A DNA stretch of 64,000 nucleotides, taken from assembly GCA_030447415.1 (NCBI GenBank), contig JAUJOZ010000006.1:105614-169613 (forward strand), given 5' to 3'. Both the position numbers and the translations under genes were made by a program. The notes beneath the pieces were generated by a model. That model saw nothing but the letters and a program-made list of their open reading frames with translations. It ran no database searches and was not told where the DNA came from. This stretch comes from Thermomicrobiales bacterium (lineage in GTDB: Bacteria; Chloroflexota; Chloroflexia; Thermomicrobiales; UBA6265). Numbering within the stretch: the stretch's first letter is position 1; each line of letters opens with the position of its first letter. Shown here in pieces: positions 35,066 through 42,888 of the stretch.

Positions 35066-35998
35066 CTACTTCATCCCCGTGATCGCGATGCCACGGATGA
35101 AGTGGCGCTGGAAGAGCAAGAAGACGATCAGGACCGGCAGCGTGGCGATCACCGAGCCGGCCATCAGCAGGTCCCACACGGTTCGGTTGCGGACGACGAA
35201 GAGCGCCAGTCCCAGCGGCAGCGTCCGCAATTCCTCGCTGCTGACGATGACCAGCGGCCAGTAGAAGTCGTCCCAGTGGTAGGTGAAGGTGAAGATGGCG
35301 AGCGCGGCCAGCGCCGGCCGGCAGAGCGGCATCACGATCTGCCAGTAGATGCGGAACTCGTTCGCGCCGTCGACCCGGGCGGCGTCGAGGAGCTCGTTCG
35401 GGATGTTCTTCATGTACTGGCGGAGGAGGAAGATGCCGAAGGCACTGGCCCCCTGCGGCGCGATCAGGCCCCAGTAGGAGTCGAGCCAGCCGTGGCCGCC
35501 GTTGCCGAAGAGGTCGTTGCCGCCGAAGAGCGGGATGTGCTTGAGGATCACGTAGTTGGGGATCAGCGTGACCTGCCCCGGGATCATCAGCGTCCCCAGC
35601 ACCAGCACGAAGAGCGCGTCGCGCCCGGGGAAGCGGCGCTTGGCGAAGGTGTAGGCCGCCAGCGAGCCGACGATGAGCTGTAGCGCGGTCACGGTGATGG
35701 CGACGAAGGCGCTATTGAAGAAGTAACGGCCGATCCGCTCCTGTTCGAAGAACTCGATGTAGTTGGTGAAGCTCGGACTGCGGGGCACCCAGCGTGGCGG
35801 CCAGCGGAACATGTCGCCGACGTCCTGGAGCGAGGCCGTGACCATCCAGACGAACGGCGCCACGAAGACGACCGAGCCGCCGAGCAGCAGCGCGTAGATG
35901 ATCGTCTTCCAAGCCAAGCCGAGCAGCCGCTGCCGTCGCCGCAGCGCGGCGTCCTGCTCCGCCCATTGCCGATGTTGCTCTCGTGCCAGCACCTCCAC
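35066..35998 (-). CDS. Sugar ABC transporter permease (MalG-like)
   Basis: 310 residues with six membrane segments (first IIYALLLGGSVVFVAPFVWM, last AGSVIATLPVLIVFLLFQ). The cytoplasmic EAA loop reads IPNELLDAARVDGANEFRIY. It forms the transmembrane pore together with the MalF-like protein. No ATPase gene is present; as in many CUT1 systems a shared ATPase encoded elsewhere is expected. Confidence 0.92.
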   Translation of the reverse strand: MEVLAREQHRQWAEQDAALRRRQRLLGLAWKTIIYALLLGGSVVFVAPFVWMVTASLQDVGDMFRWPPRWVPRSPSFTNYIEFFEQERIGRYFFNSAFVAITVTALQLIVGSLAAYTFAKRRFPGRDALFVLVLGTLMIPGQVTLIPNYVILKHIPLFGGNDLFGNGGHGWLDSYWGLIAPQGASAFGIFLLRQYMKNIPNELLDAARVDGANEFRIYWQIVMPLCRPALAALAIFTFTYHWDDFYWPLVIVSSEELRTLPLGLALFVVRNRTVWDLLMAGSVIATLPVLIVFLLFQRHFIRGIAITGMK

Positions 35999-36059
35999 CT
36001 AGCGCTCCTTCGTTGTGTCCGACCCCTCACCCTCGTCGTGCCCGAACCCCGGCGCCTCG

Positions 36060-37010
36060 CTAGTACTCGACCTCGCGGCGGAGGAAGCGCATCTGCAAGA
36101 GGGTGAAGACGAACATCATCGCGAACATCCCGAAGGCCATTGCCGCGGCGTAGCCCATGTCGAAGTTCTTAAAGGCGGTCTGGTAGATGTGGTAGACGAT
36201 CGTCCGCGTCCGGCCGAGCGGCCCACCGTTGGTCATGACGAAGATCTGGGTGAAGACCTGGAACGACCCGAGGACGGAGATGACGACGAGGAACAGGGTG
36301 GTCGTCGAGAGGAGCGGGATGGTGATGTCTTTGAGGCGGCGAAACGCCCCCGCGCCGTCGATCTTCGCGGCGTCGTAGAACTCCTCCGGGATCGCCTGCA
36401 GCCCGGCGAGATAGACGACCATCGCGAAGCCGACCGTCTTCCAGACGCTCGTCAGGATCACCGCCGGCATCGCCAGGTGCTTGTCGGACAGCCAGAGCAG
36501 CGGCTCGTCGATGACGTGGAGCTTCATGAGGTAGTAGTTGAGCAGGCCGTAATCGCCGTTGTAGACCCACTTCCAGATGATTGCCGCGATCACCAGCGGC
36601 GTGACCACCGGGAGGTAGAAGAAGGTTCGGAAGAGCCCGCGGGCGCGGATCTTGTTGTTGAGCAACAGCGCGACGAACAGGCCTAGACCGATCGTCAGCG
36701 GCACCGAGACGATCGTGTAGTAGAGGGTGTTGAGGATCGCCTGGCCAAACCGCTCGTCCCGCAGGAGCCGCTCGTAGTTGTCCAGCCCAACGTACGGCTT
36801 GTTCGGCTCCAGGATGTTCCACTCGTGGAAGCTGAGGTAGAAGGCATAGGCGGCCGCGAAGAAGGTGAAGACGGCGAATGACAGCAACACCGGCGCCAGG
36901 AAGAGGTACGCCGACCACTGCTTGCGCATCTCGCGCAGCACCCGCCGCAGCCCGGTCGGCCTCGGCTTCGCGATCACGAGCAGCCTCGTCGCCGCGCTGG
37001 TGATGGCCAT
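36060..37010 (-). CDS. Sugar ABC transporter permease (MalF-like)
   Basis: 316 residues. The ATG has GGAGGGG upstream. Six membrane segments are visible (WSAYLFLAPVLLSFAVFTFF near the start, AAMAFGMFAMMFVFTLLQ near the end). The EAA loop is IPEEFYDAAKIDGAGAFRRL. It starts 94 bases after the SBP gene, with a strong hairpin in the gap, and pairs with the MalG-like gene 61 bases downstream. Confidence 0.92.
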   Translation of the reverse strand: MAITSAATRLLVIAKPRPTGLRRVLREMRKQWSAYLFLAPVLLSFAVFTFFAAAYAFYLSFHEWNILEPNKPYVGLDNYERLLRDERFGQAILNTLYYTIVSVPLTIGLGLFVALLLNNKIRARGLFRTFFYLPVVTPLVIAAIIWKWVYNGDYGLLNYYLMKLHVIDEPLLWLSDKHLAMPAVILTSVWKTVGFAMVVYLAGLQAIPEEFYDAAKIDGAGAFRRLKDITIPLLSTTTLFLVVISVLGSFQVFTQIFVMTNGGPLGRTRTIVYHIYQTAFKNFDMGYAAAMAFGMFAMMFVFTLLQMRFLRREVEY

Positions 37011-37059
37011 GCTGCACCCCTCCCCCTGATGCCGGTGGTGGCCCCGTCCTCGACCCGAT

Positions 37060-37098
37060 GGCCCCATGCCCCGCCCCTAACGGGCGGGGCATGGGGCC
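37060..37098. promoter_or_regulatory. 17-bp intercistronic hairpin between SBP and permease genes
   Basis: Perfect 17-bp arms (GGCCCCATGCCCCGCCC) around CTAAC, seven bases past the SBP stop. There is no T tract. In sugar-import operons such a hairpin usually stabilises the SBP message or lowers readthrough into the permease genes, giving excess binding protein. Confidence 0.75.
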
Positions 37099-37104
37099 GA
37101 GTCA

Positions 37105-38559
37105 CTAACTGTTCAGGATCTCCTCGCCCTCCTGAGCCGCCTCGTCGAGCGCGGTGCCGGCGTCGATCTCGCCGTAGATGGCGCGGGCGAGCGCATCGTT
37201 CAGCGCCGTCTCGACCTCCCCGTAGTTGGGGTTGGGGGCCGCGCCGGTCACACCGCACTCCATCTGCTCGGCGAAACCTCTCAGGATCGGATTGGCCTCG
37301 AAGACCCGCGGATCCTCGAGCAGCGACTTGCGCGTTGGGAGCAGTGTGGCTGGCGCTTCGGGCGTGCCCAGCGTCCAGAGGGCTAGGTTCTGCGGCGCCG
37401 ACAGAAACTCGATCCACTTCCAGGCGGCGTCGTGGTTCTTGCCGAGCTCCGGCAGCACCAGGATGTCGCCTGCAATGGTCGTCGCGCAGCGCTTGCGCTC
37501 CGGCAGCGGCGCGGTCGCCCACTTACCGGTGATATCCGGGAACTCACTCTGCATGACCCCGGCGAACCAGGCGCCGGCGATGTACATCGCGACCTGGCCG
37601 GTAGCGAAGGCGACGCGGCCATCGTAGGAGTTGGAGTTGAGGAAATCGGGCGGCGAGTACTCGGCCAGCCGGACGTAGAACTCCGCCGCCTCCTTGCCCT
37701 CGGGGCTGTTGAAGCGGATTTCCTTCCCGTCCTCAGAGAGGAGCTCGCCGCCGTTCTGCCAGAGCCAGGGGTACCAGTAGTAGGCCGCTTCCGTCGCGAA
37801 CATGATGAAGCCGTACTGGCGCTCGTCCTTGTTCGTCAGCGCCTTGGCCGTCTCCTCGAACTCCTCCCAGGTCTTCGGCGGGTCGGTGATGCCGGCGGCC
37901 TCGAAGAGATCGGTGCGATAGAACAGACCGGTCGACTCGCCGTCGTAGGGCAGGCCGTAAAGCTTGTCCTCGTACTGCGCGGAGGTGAGGAAGGCCTCGA
38001 CGTAGTCGTCCACCCTTACCGCCGTGCTCTTCTCGACGTACGGCGTCAGATCGACGAGCGCATTGCGGGCGGCGAAGTCCACGACGGCACCGGCGTCGAC
38101 GTAGGCAGCATCCGGCGGGTTGCCGGCGGCAATCTGGGTGGTCAGCCGGTTGGTGAACTCCTCAGCCGGCACCCCCTCGAAGTCGACCGTGATGTTCGGG
38201 TGCAGCTCCTGGAACTGGTCCCGCAGGCTCTGCATGACGTCCGAGTCGTCCGCGACCCAGGAGGCAAACCTGATGGTGACGGGTTCACTCGGGTCGGGGA
38301 TATCCGGGCTGAGGTTGGCTAGGTCGAGCTCTTCGCCGAACGCGACCGGTGACCCGGCGTCGGGCGTCCCATCCTGACGCGCGGCCTCGGCGGTCCGTGC
38401 CACGGCGGCCAGCGCCGCCGCGATCGCCGGCACCGAGAGCCCGAGCGCGGCGGCCCGCCGCGCGAACTCGCGACGGCTGATGCGACCTGCCGCCACCTGG
38501 CGCACCAGGCTCCTCGTCGCCTCGGCTCGTCGCGCCCCTTCCATCCGCTGCTCGTCCAT
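37105..38559 (-). CDS. Sugar ABC transporter substrate-binding protein (family 1), Tat-type leader
   Basis: 484 residues. The N-terminus has a twin-arginine motif (SRREFARRAAALGLSVPAIA), so it is probably exported folded and then anchored or free outside the membrane. The mature part is standard SBP_bac_1: VTIRFASWVADDSDVMQSLR, FTNRLTTQIAAGNPPDAAYV, YGLPYDGESTGLFYRTDLFE, DPPKTWEEFEETAKAL, FATGQVAMYIAGAWFAGVM. The ATG has GAGGGGAG-like sequence upstream. It is the first gene of an operon running to 25.6 kb; ligand unknown, but the operon's GH106 enzyme points to rhamnose-containing oligosaccharides. Confidence 0.92.
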   Translation of the reverse strand: MDEQRMEGARRAEATRSLVRQVAAGRISRREFARRAAALGLSVPAIAAALAAVARTAEAARQDGTPDAGSPVAFGEELDLANLSPDIPDPSEPVTIRFASWVADDSDVMQSLRDQFQELHPNITVDFEGVPAEEFTNRLTTQIAAGNPPDAAYVDAGAVVDFAARNALVDLTPYVEKSTAVRVDDYVEAFLTSAQYEDKLYGLPYDGESTGLFYRTDLFEAAGITDPPKTWEEFEETAKALTNKDERQYGFIMFATEAAYYWYPWLWQNGGELLSEDGKEIRFNSPEGKEAAEFYVRLAEYSPPDFLNSNSYDGRVAFATGQVAMYIAGAWFAGVMQSEFPDITGKWATAPLPERKRCATTIAGDILVLPELGKNHDAAWKWIEFLSAPQNLALWTLGTPEAPATLLPTRKSLLEDPRVFEANPILRGFAEQMECGVTGAAPNPNYGEVETALNDALARAIYGEIDAGTALDEAAQEGEEILNS

Positions 38560-38662
38560 TGTGGTGCTCCCCTCCTCATCGTCGTCCGGCGGTTCGCCAC
38601 CGCCTACCCAGACCAGTGAACGTTGCTGTCCCGCTCGGCGCGGGATCGCGTCTAGCCTCCTC

Positions 38663-39742
38663 TCACGGCGGCCGGACCGTCAACCGGTGAGGTATCACCG
38701 CGCTTGCCACTGCCTCCGGGTCGCCGTGCGGGAGGGCACGGCAGCTTTCGCGCTCGACAAGCGTCGTCGTCAGTGTGACGCGAGCGCAGGGGGCACCACG
38801 GTGGGCGATGCGGTCGAGCAGGAGTCGGACGCTCGCTCTCCCCATCTCGGCGATCGGCTGGGCGACGGTGGTCAGTGCCGGGAAGAGCGCCGACGCCTGC
38901 GGCACGTCGTCGAATCCCACGACCGAGACATCATCCGGCACCCGTCGTCCCGCACGCTGCAGGGCGCCGATGGCGCCGATCGCGGTCAGGTCGTTGAACG
39001 CGAACAGCGCCGTGAACGGGACGCCGCGGCGTAGCATCTCGACCGCCGCGGCCGCACCGCCGTCGTAGCGCCCGTTCCCGGGGACGGTAGCGTCGGGTGC
39101 GAGCGTGATGCCGGCCTCCGCCATCGCGCGTCGAAACCCCGCGATACGCCCCGCGCTCGGCGTCAGCTCACTCGGCCCGGTGATGCACGCGACGCGGCGG
39201 TGGCCGAGACCCATCAGGTACCGCCCGGCCAGATACCCACCCTGCTCGTTGTCGACGAGCACCTGGTCGATCGTCAGTTCCCCCAGGTCGCGGTCCACCG
39301 CCACGCACGGTACCCCCGCGTCGAAGACCCGGCGCATTGGGTCAAGTCCATCCCCCACGGCGATGAGACCCGAGGAGACGAGGATCAGGCCGTCGACCCG
39401 CTTGGCCAGCAGCACGTCCAGGTAGGTGGCCTGCTTGACCTCGGAGAGGTCGGAGTTGCAGAGGATAACGCTGTAGCCCTCTGCGAAGCCGGCGTCCTCG
39501 ATAACCCGCGCCGCCTCGGCAAAGAACGGGTTGGAATTGTCGGGCACCAACAAGCCGATGGTGTGGGTTATTCGCCGCCGGAAGCTGCGCGCCAGCAGGT
39601 TCGGCCGATACCCCAGCGCCGCGACTGCCTCGTGCACGCGCTCCGCTGTCGTCGGATCGACGGGAACCGATCCGGTGATGACCCGTGAGACCGTTGAGAT
39701 CGACACGCCCGCGCGCTCGGCAACGTCCCGGATGGTCGCCAT
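38663..39742 (-). CDS. LacI-family transcriptional regulator
   Basis: 359 residues from MATIRDVAERAGVSISTVSR, the classical LacI HTH, followed by the hinge region (YRPNLLARSFRRRITHTIG) and a periplasmic-binding-protein-like sensor (LVPDNSNPFFAEAARVIEDA, KRVDGLILVSSG, ITGPSELTPSAGRIAGFRRA, VSVVGFDDVPQASALFPALT). The start has GAGGAG close upstream; longer frames have no such site. It is the last gene of the operon that starts with the SBP-permease fusion and lies 103 bases upstream of the next SBP gene. It probably represses at the 16-bp palindrome in front of its own operon. Confidence 0.92.
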   Translation of the reverse strand: MATIRDVAERAGVSISTVSRVITGSVPVDPTTAERVHEAVAALGYRPNLLARSFRRRITHTIGLLVPDNSNPFFAEAARVIEDAGFAEGYSVILCNSDLSEVKQATYLDVLLAKRVDGLILVSSGLIAVGDGLDPMRRVFDAGVPCVAVDRDLGELTIDQVLVDNEQGGYLAGRYLMGLGHRRVACITGPSELTPSAGRIAGFRRAMAEAGITLAPDATVPGNGRYDGGAAAAVEMLRRGVPFTALFAFNDLTAIGAIGALQRAGRRVPDDVSVVGFDDVPQASALFPALTTVAQPIAEMGRASVRLLLDRIAHRGAPCARVTLTTTLVERESCRALPHGDPEAVASAVIPHRLTVRPP

Positions 39743-39825
39743 GCTCTCCTCGGTGGCCGGGGACTTCCTGGTCCGCGTCACGCTCTGCCGTGGCGCACCT
39801 GATGCCGCATTGGACGAGGTGCTAC

Positions 39826-41961
39826 TCACGTTTCCGCTCCGACCAGCATCCGGGCGCCCCAAGCGGGAACCGGGAGCGTGAGTGGATCGGGACCGGCGAC
39901 CAGGACCCGCTCGTCCGCCAGCAGGTCGGTCAGGGCGTTGCCGCGTGCCAGGCCCGCGAACTCGGCGGGCAGCGGCACCTGCGCCTCCACCGACGCCCCG
40001 GAGAAGTTCAGCAGCACCAGGACCGGCGGGTCGGCCGCCTCGGCGTGGCGTAGGTAGCCGAAGAGCGACGCGGTCGGCTCGACCTCGAGCGGGAGCCAGT
40101 GCCGGGAGTGCAGGCTCGGCTGCTCCCGGCGCAGCGTCACCAGCTTCTTGAAGTGATCTCGGAGGCCGTAACCATCCGTCCAGTCGATCGGCCCGGTTGT
40201 CTCGTACGGCAGGAATTCGGCCCCGACCTCGTCACCGGTGTAGATGCAGGGAAGACCGGGCAGCGTCAACAGCATCGCCGCGGCGACGCGGTAGAAGTCG
40301 ACGCCGTAGGTCGTGACGAAGCGGGGGCCGGTGTCGTTGTTGTTCAGAAAGCGGAAGACGAGCGCGTCCGGGTGGTCGCCGGCGCCCTCGTTCGTCAGCA
40401 CCGTCCGCATCGCCTGGGCCATCGGCGCCACGTCGCCGAAGGCGTCGCCCCAGGCCCAATGGCCGAGCTCGTCGGTCCAGTCGTAGGCCGCGTCGAACCC
40501 GTTGTCGAAGTAGAACGGGTCGCGCGCGCTCGCTTCGGCGAGGAGCAGCGCGTCGGGCTTGATCCGGTTCAGCTCGTGGCTCCAGACCGGCCAGAACTCC
40601 GGCTTCCGCTCCCGGATGCCCCAGGCGACGTCGACACGGAAGCCGTCGACGTCGAACTCGCGCACCCAGTAGGAGAAGGCTTCCAGCATGAAGCGCTGGA
40701 CCTCGGGGTTGTCGTAGTTCAGGTTCGGCAGGTGGGACCAGTCGAAGTAGTGGGTGACGTTGCCGCCCGCGTCGCGGTCGTAGAAGTCGTAGAAGGCCGA
40801 GGCGGGGCCGTGCGCCTCGGCGTCGCGGAAGTACGGGTGTCGCTCGGACGTATGGTTGGGGACAAAGTCCATCACCACCCGGATGCCGCGGGCATGCGCC
40901 TCCCGCACCAGCTCCCGGAAATCGTCCTCCGTGCCGTACTCGGACCGCAGGGCGAAGTAGTCGATCACCTCGTACCCGAAGTAGTCGGGAATCGTCCGGT
41001 TGATCGGCGACAGCCAGATCGCGGTGACGCCGAGGTCCCGCAGGTCGTCGAGCCGCCCGACCATCGCCTTGAATCCAGGGTCACCGAAGTTGCGAGGGAT
41101 CGCCCCGTAGATGACCGCGCGCTCGATCCAGGCCGCGTTCTCCGTCACCGGATCGGGCACCCGCGCCTTGCCATCCTTGACGGCAAAATAGGCCGTAGCG
41201 ATGTCCTCGCGCCCCGCGTCATCGACGACGCGTAGTGAGACGTAGTACTCCCCATCGACCGTCGGCGCTACCGCGGTGACGCGCGTTGCCTCGACTTCCT
41301 CCTCGGTCGCCGTCCCCGCGCCGCCGTCCAGGGTCAGCGCAGCCGGGTTGCCCGGCCGCGCCGACCAGGCGTAGTGGCCGATCGAGGCGCCGTCGTACTC
41401 GCTCGGATCGCTGCCGCTCGCGTCAAGGACGACCGTGTCCCTCTCGATTGTCACCGCGATCCGGGCGGTCGGACGCGGCTCCAGCCGAACGGTGTGGACG
41501 ACGGTCGCGGACACCTCTTCGCGCCCGTCCCCAAGCGTCGCCACCGCCACGACCCGGTTCTCGCCCGGTTGCAGCTTCACAACGGCGCCGAAAGCGTCGC
41601 CCGCTCGTTCAGCGGGGATGGGAGCGTCGTTGACGCGCAGGGAAATTGTCGCATCGGAGGGGCAGCTCGGGCAGGTCCCGGCGATGCGCTTTTCCCACGC
41701 CCAGACGTCGCCGCCGCGGGTGGCGAGGGCGATGGCTCCACGTTCCGTCGGCGTGCCCTCGGTCAACGGCGTCGCCTCCTCAGGCGCGGCCGCACCGGGA
41801 GTCCCGAGCGCCGCCGCGGTCACCCCGCCGGCAGAGGTCGCCAGCGACCGCCTGAGCAAGGCGCGCCGGGTCAACCCGCGCCGGTCCACCCGACTGCTCC
41901 GGGCGCGTGGCGGCGGTGTTGTATCCGCGTCGGCCGTGCCCCGGTCCCCACCCGTCGTCAC
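39826..41961 (-). CDS. GH13 alpha-amylase-type enzyme, Tat-type leader
   Basis: 711 residues from a GTG that overlaps the permease stop (GTGA), so translation is coupled. The leader has RRGLTRRALLRRSLATSAGG (twin arginine). A PKD-like beta domain (VLDASGSDPSEYDGASIGHY) precedes the GH13 barrel: GRLDDLRDLGVTAIWLSPIN, VVMDFVPNHTSERHPYF (region I), DGFRVDVAWGIRER (region II, nucleophile Asp), LLLAEASARDP (region III, acid Glu) and FLNNNDTGPRF (region IV), in which the usual His before the Asp is Asn. A C-terminal beta domain follows. It probably degrades starch-like glucans outside the membrane for the adjacent transporter. Confidence 0.88.
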   Translation of the reverse strand: MTTGGDRGTADADTTPPPRARSSRVDRRGLTRRALLRRSLATSAGGVTAAALGTPGAAAPEEATPLTEGTPTERGAIALATRGGDVWAWEKRIAGTCPSCPSDATISLRVNDAPIPAERAGDAFGAVVKLQPGENRVVAVATLGDGREEVSATVVHTVRLEPRPTARIAVTIERDTVVLDASGSDPSEYDGASIGHYAWSARPGNPAALTLDGGAGTATEEEVEATRVTAVAPTVDGEYYVSLRVVDDAGREDIATAYFAVKDGKARVPDPVTENAAWIERAVIYGAIPRNFGDPGFKAMVGRLDDLRDLGVTAIWLSPINRTIPDYFGYEVIDYFALRSEYGTEDDFRELVREAHARGIRVVMDFVPNHTSERHPYFRDAEAHGPASAFYDFYDRDAGGNVTHYFDWSHLPNLNYDNPEVQRFMLEAFSYWVREFDVDGFRVDVAWGIRERKPEFWPVWSHELNRIKPDALLLAEASARDPFYFDNGFDAAYDWTDELGHWAWGDAFGDVAPMAQAMRTVLTNEGAGDHPDALVFRFLNNNDTGPRFVTTYGVDFYRVAAAMLLTLPGLPCIYTGDEVGAEFLPYETTGPIDWTDGYGLRDHFKKLVTLRREQPSLHSRHWLPLEVEPTASLFGYLRHAEAADPPVLVLLNFSGASVEAQVPLPAEFAGLARGNALTDLLADERVLVAGPDPLTLPVPAWGARMLVGAET

Positions 41962-42872
41962 CCCTTGGTGGCACCGGCGATGAGGCCGCGGGTCAGAGCC
42001 CGTTGGAGCAGGAAGAAGAAGACGAGGGCGGGCAGGCAGGTGAGGACGCCGGCCGCCATGATGTTGCCCCACTGGGTCGTGAACTGGCTGATGAAGGTGA
42101 ACAAGCCGAGACTGAGCGTGTACTTGTTGCTCGACACCAGGAAGATGTAGGCGAAGAAGAACTCGTTCCAGGCCAGCAGGAACGTGAAGACGGCCACCGT
42201 CACGATTCCCGGCGCGGCGAGCCGGAGGACGATCTGCCAGAGCACCTGCATCCGGTTTGCCCCATCGATCAGGGCCGCTTCCTCGATCTCGCGCGGGATG
42301 CCGTCGAAGTAGCCCTTGAGCATCCAGACCGAGAAGGCGAGGGCAAAGGTCAGGTAGGCGACCAACAGCGCCCAGAGGGTGTCGATCAGGTGGTAGTCGG
42401 TCAGTAGCAGGAAGAGGGGAATGCCGAGCATGACCCCCGGGAACATCTGGACGATGAGGAGCGTGTTGCCGTACAGCGCGCGTCCCCGGAAGCGCCAGCG
42501 CGACATCGCATAGCCGGCGAGGCTACCGACGACGAGGGCGAGCAGAGTGGTCGCCACCGAGATCAGGAGCGAGTTGAGGAGCCAGCGCGGGAAATCGGTC
42601 TTGCCGAGCACGAACGAGAAGTTCTCAAGCGTGGGCCGGCGGGGGATGAGCGAGATGCCGGTCATGATCTCGCTGTCCGGCTTGAAGGCGAGGCTGACGG
42701 CCCACACCAGCGGGGCGATCGCGAAGAGGCAGAGCAGGACCAGCAGCACATGCGTCACCGCCGAGATCGCGACGCGGTCCCAGTGGACGCGGCGATGCTG
42801 CGACACGAGCGACGGCTGCTGTGCGGTTGGGCCCGAAAAGGTCGCGCGCGCGTCGCCCGGAGCGTTTGCCAC
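41958..42872 (-). CDS. Sugar ABC transporter permease (MalG-like)
   Basis: 304 residues from the GTG with GGGAGG at the better spacing; another GTG is directly in front. Six membrane segments (VLLVLLCLFAIAPLVWAVSL to VLTCLPALVFFFLLQRALT) and the EAA loop IPREIEEAALIDGANRMQVL. It closes the MalF/MalG pair of the second sugar importer. Sixteen bases separate it from the fused SBP-permease gene, and its stop overlaps the amylase start. Confidence 0.9.
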   Translation of the reverse strand: MANAPGDARATFSGPTAQQPSLVSQHRRVHWDRVAISAVTHVLLVLLCLFAIAPLVWAVSLAFKPDSEIMTGISLIPRRPTLENFSFVLGKTDFPRWLLNSLLISVATTLLALVVGSLAGYAMSRWRFRGRALYGNTLLIVQMFPGVMLGIPLFLLLTDYHLIDTLWALLVAYLTFALAFSVWMLKGYFDGIPREIEEAALIDGANRMQVLWQIVLRLAAPGIVTVAVFTFLLAWNEFFFAYIFLVSSNKYTLSLGLFTFISQFTTQWGNIMAAGVLTCLPALVFFFLLQRALTRGLIAGATKG

Positions 42873-42888
42873 CACCGTCCTCCCGGTT

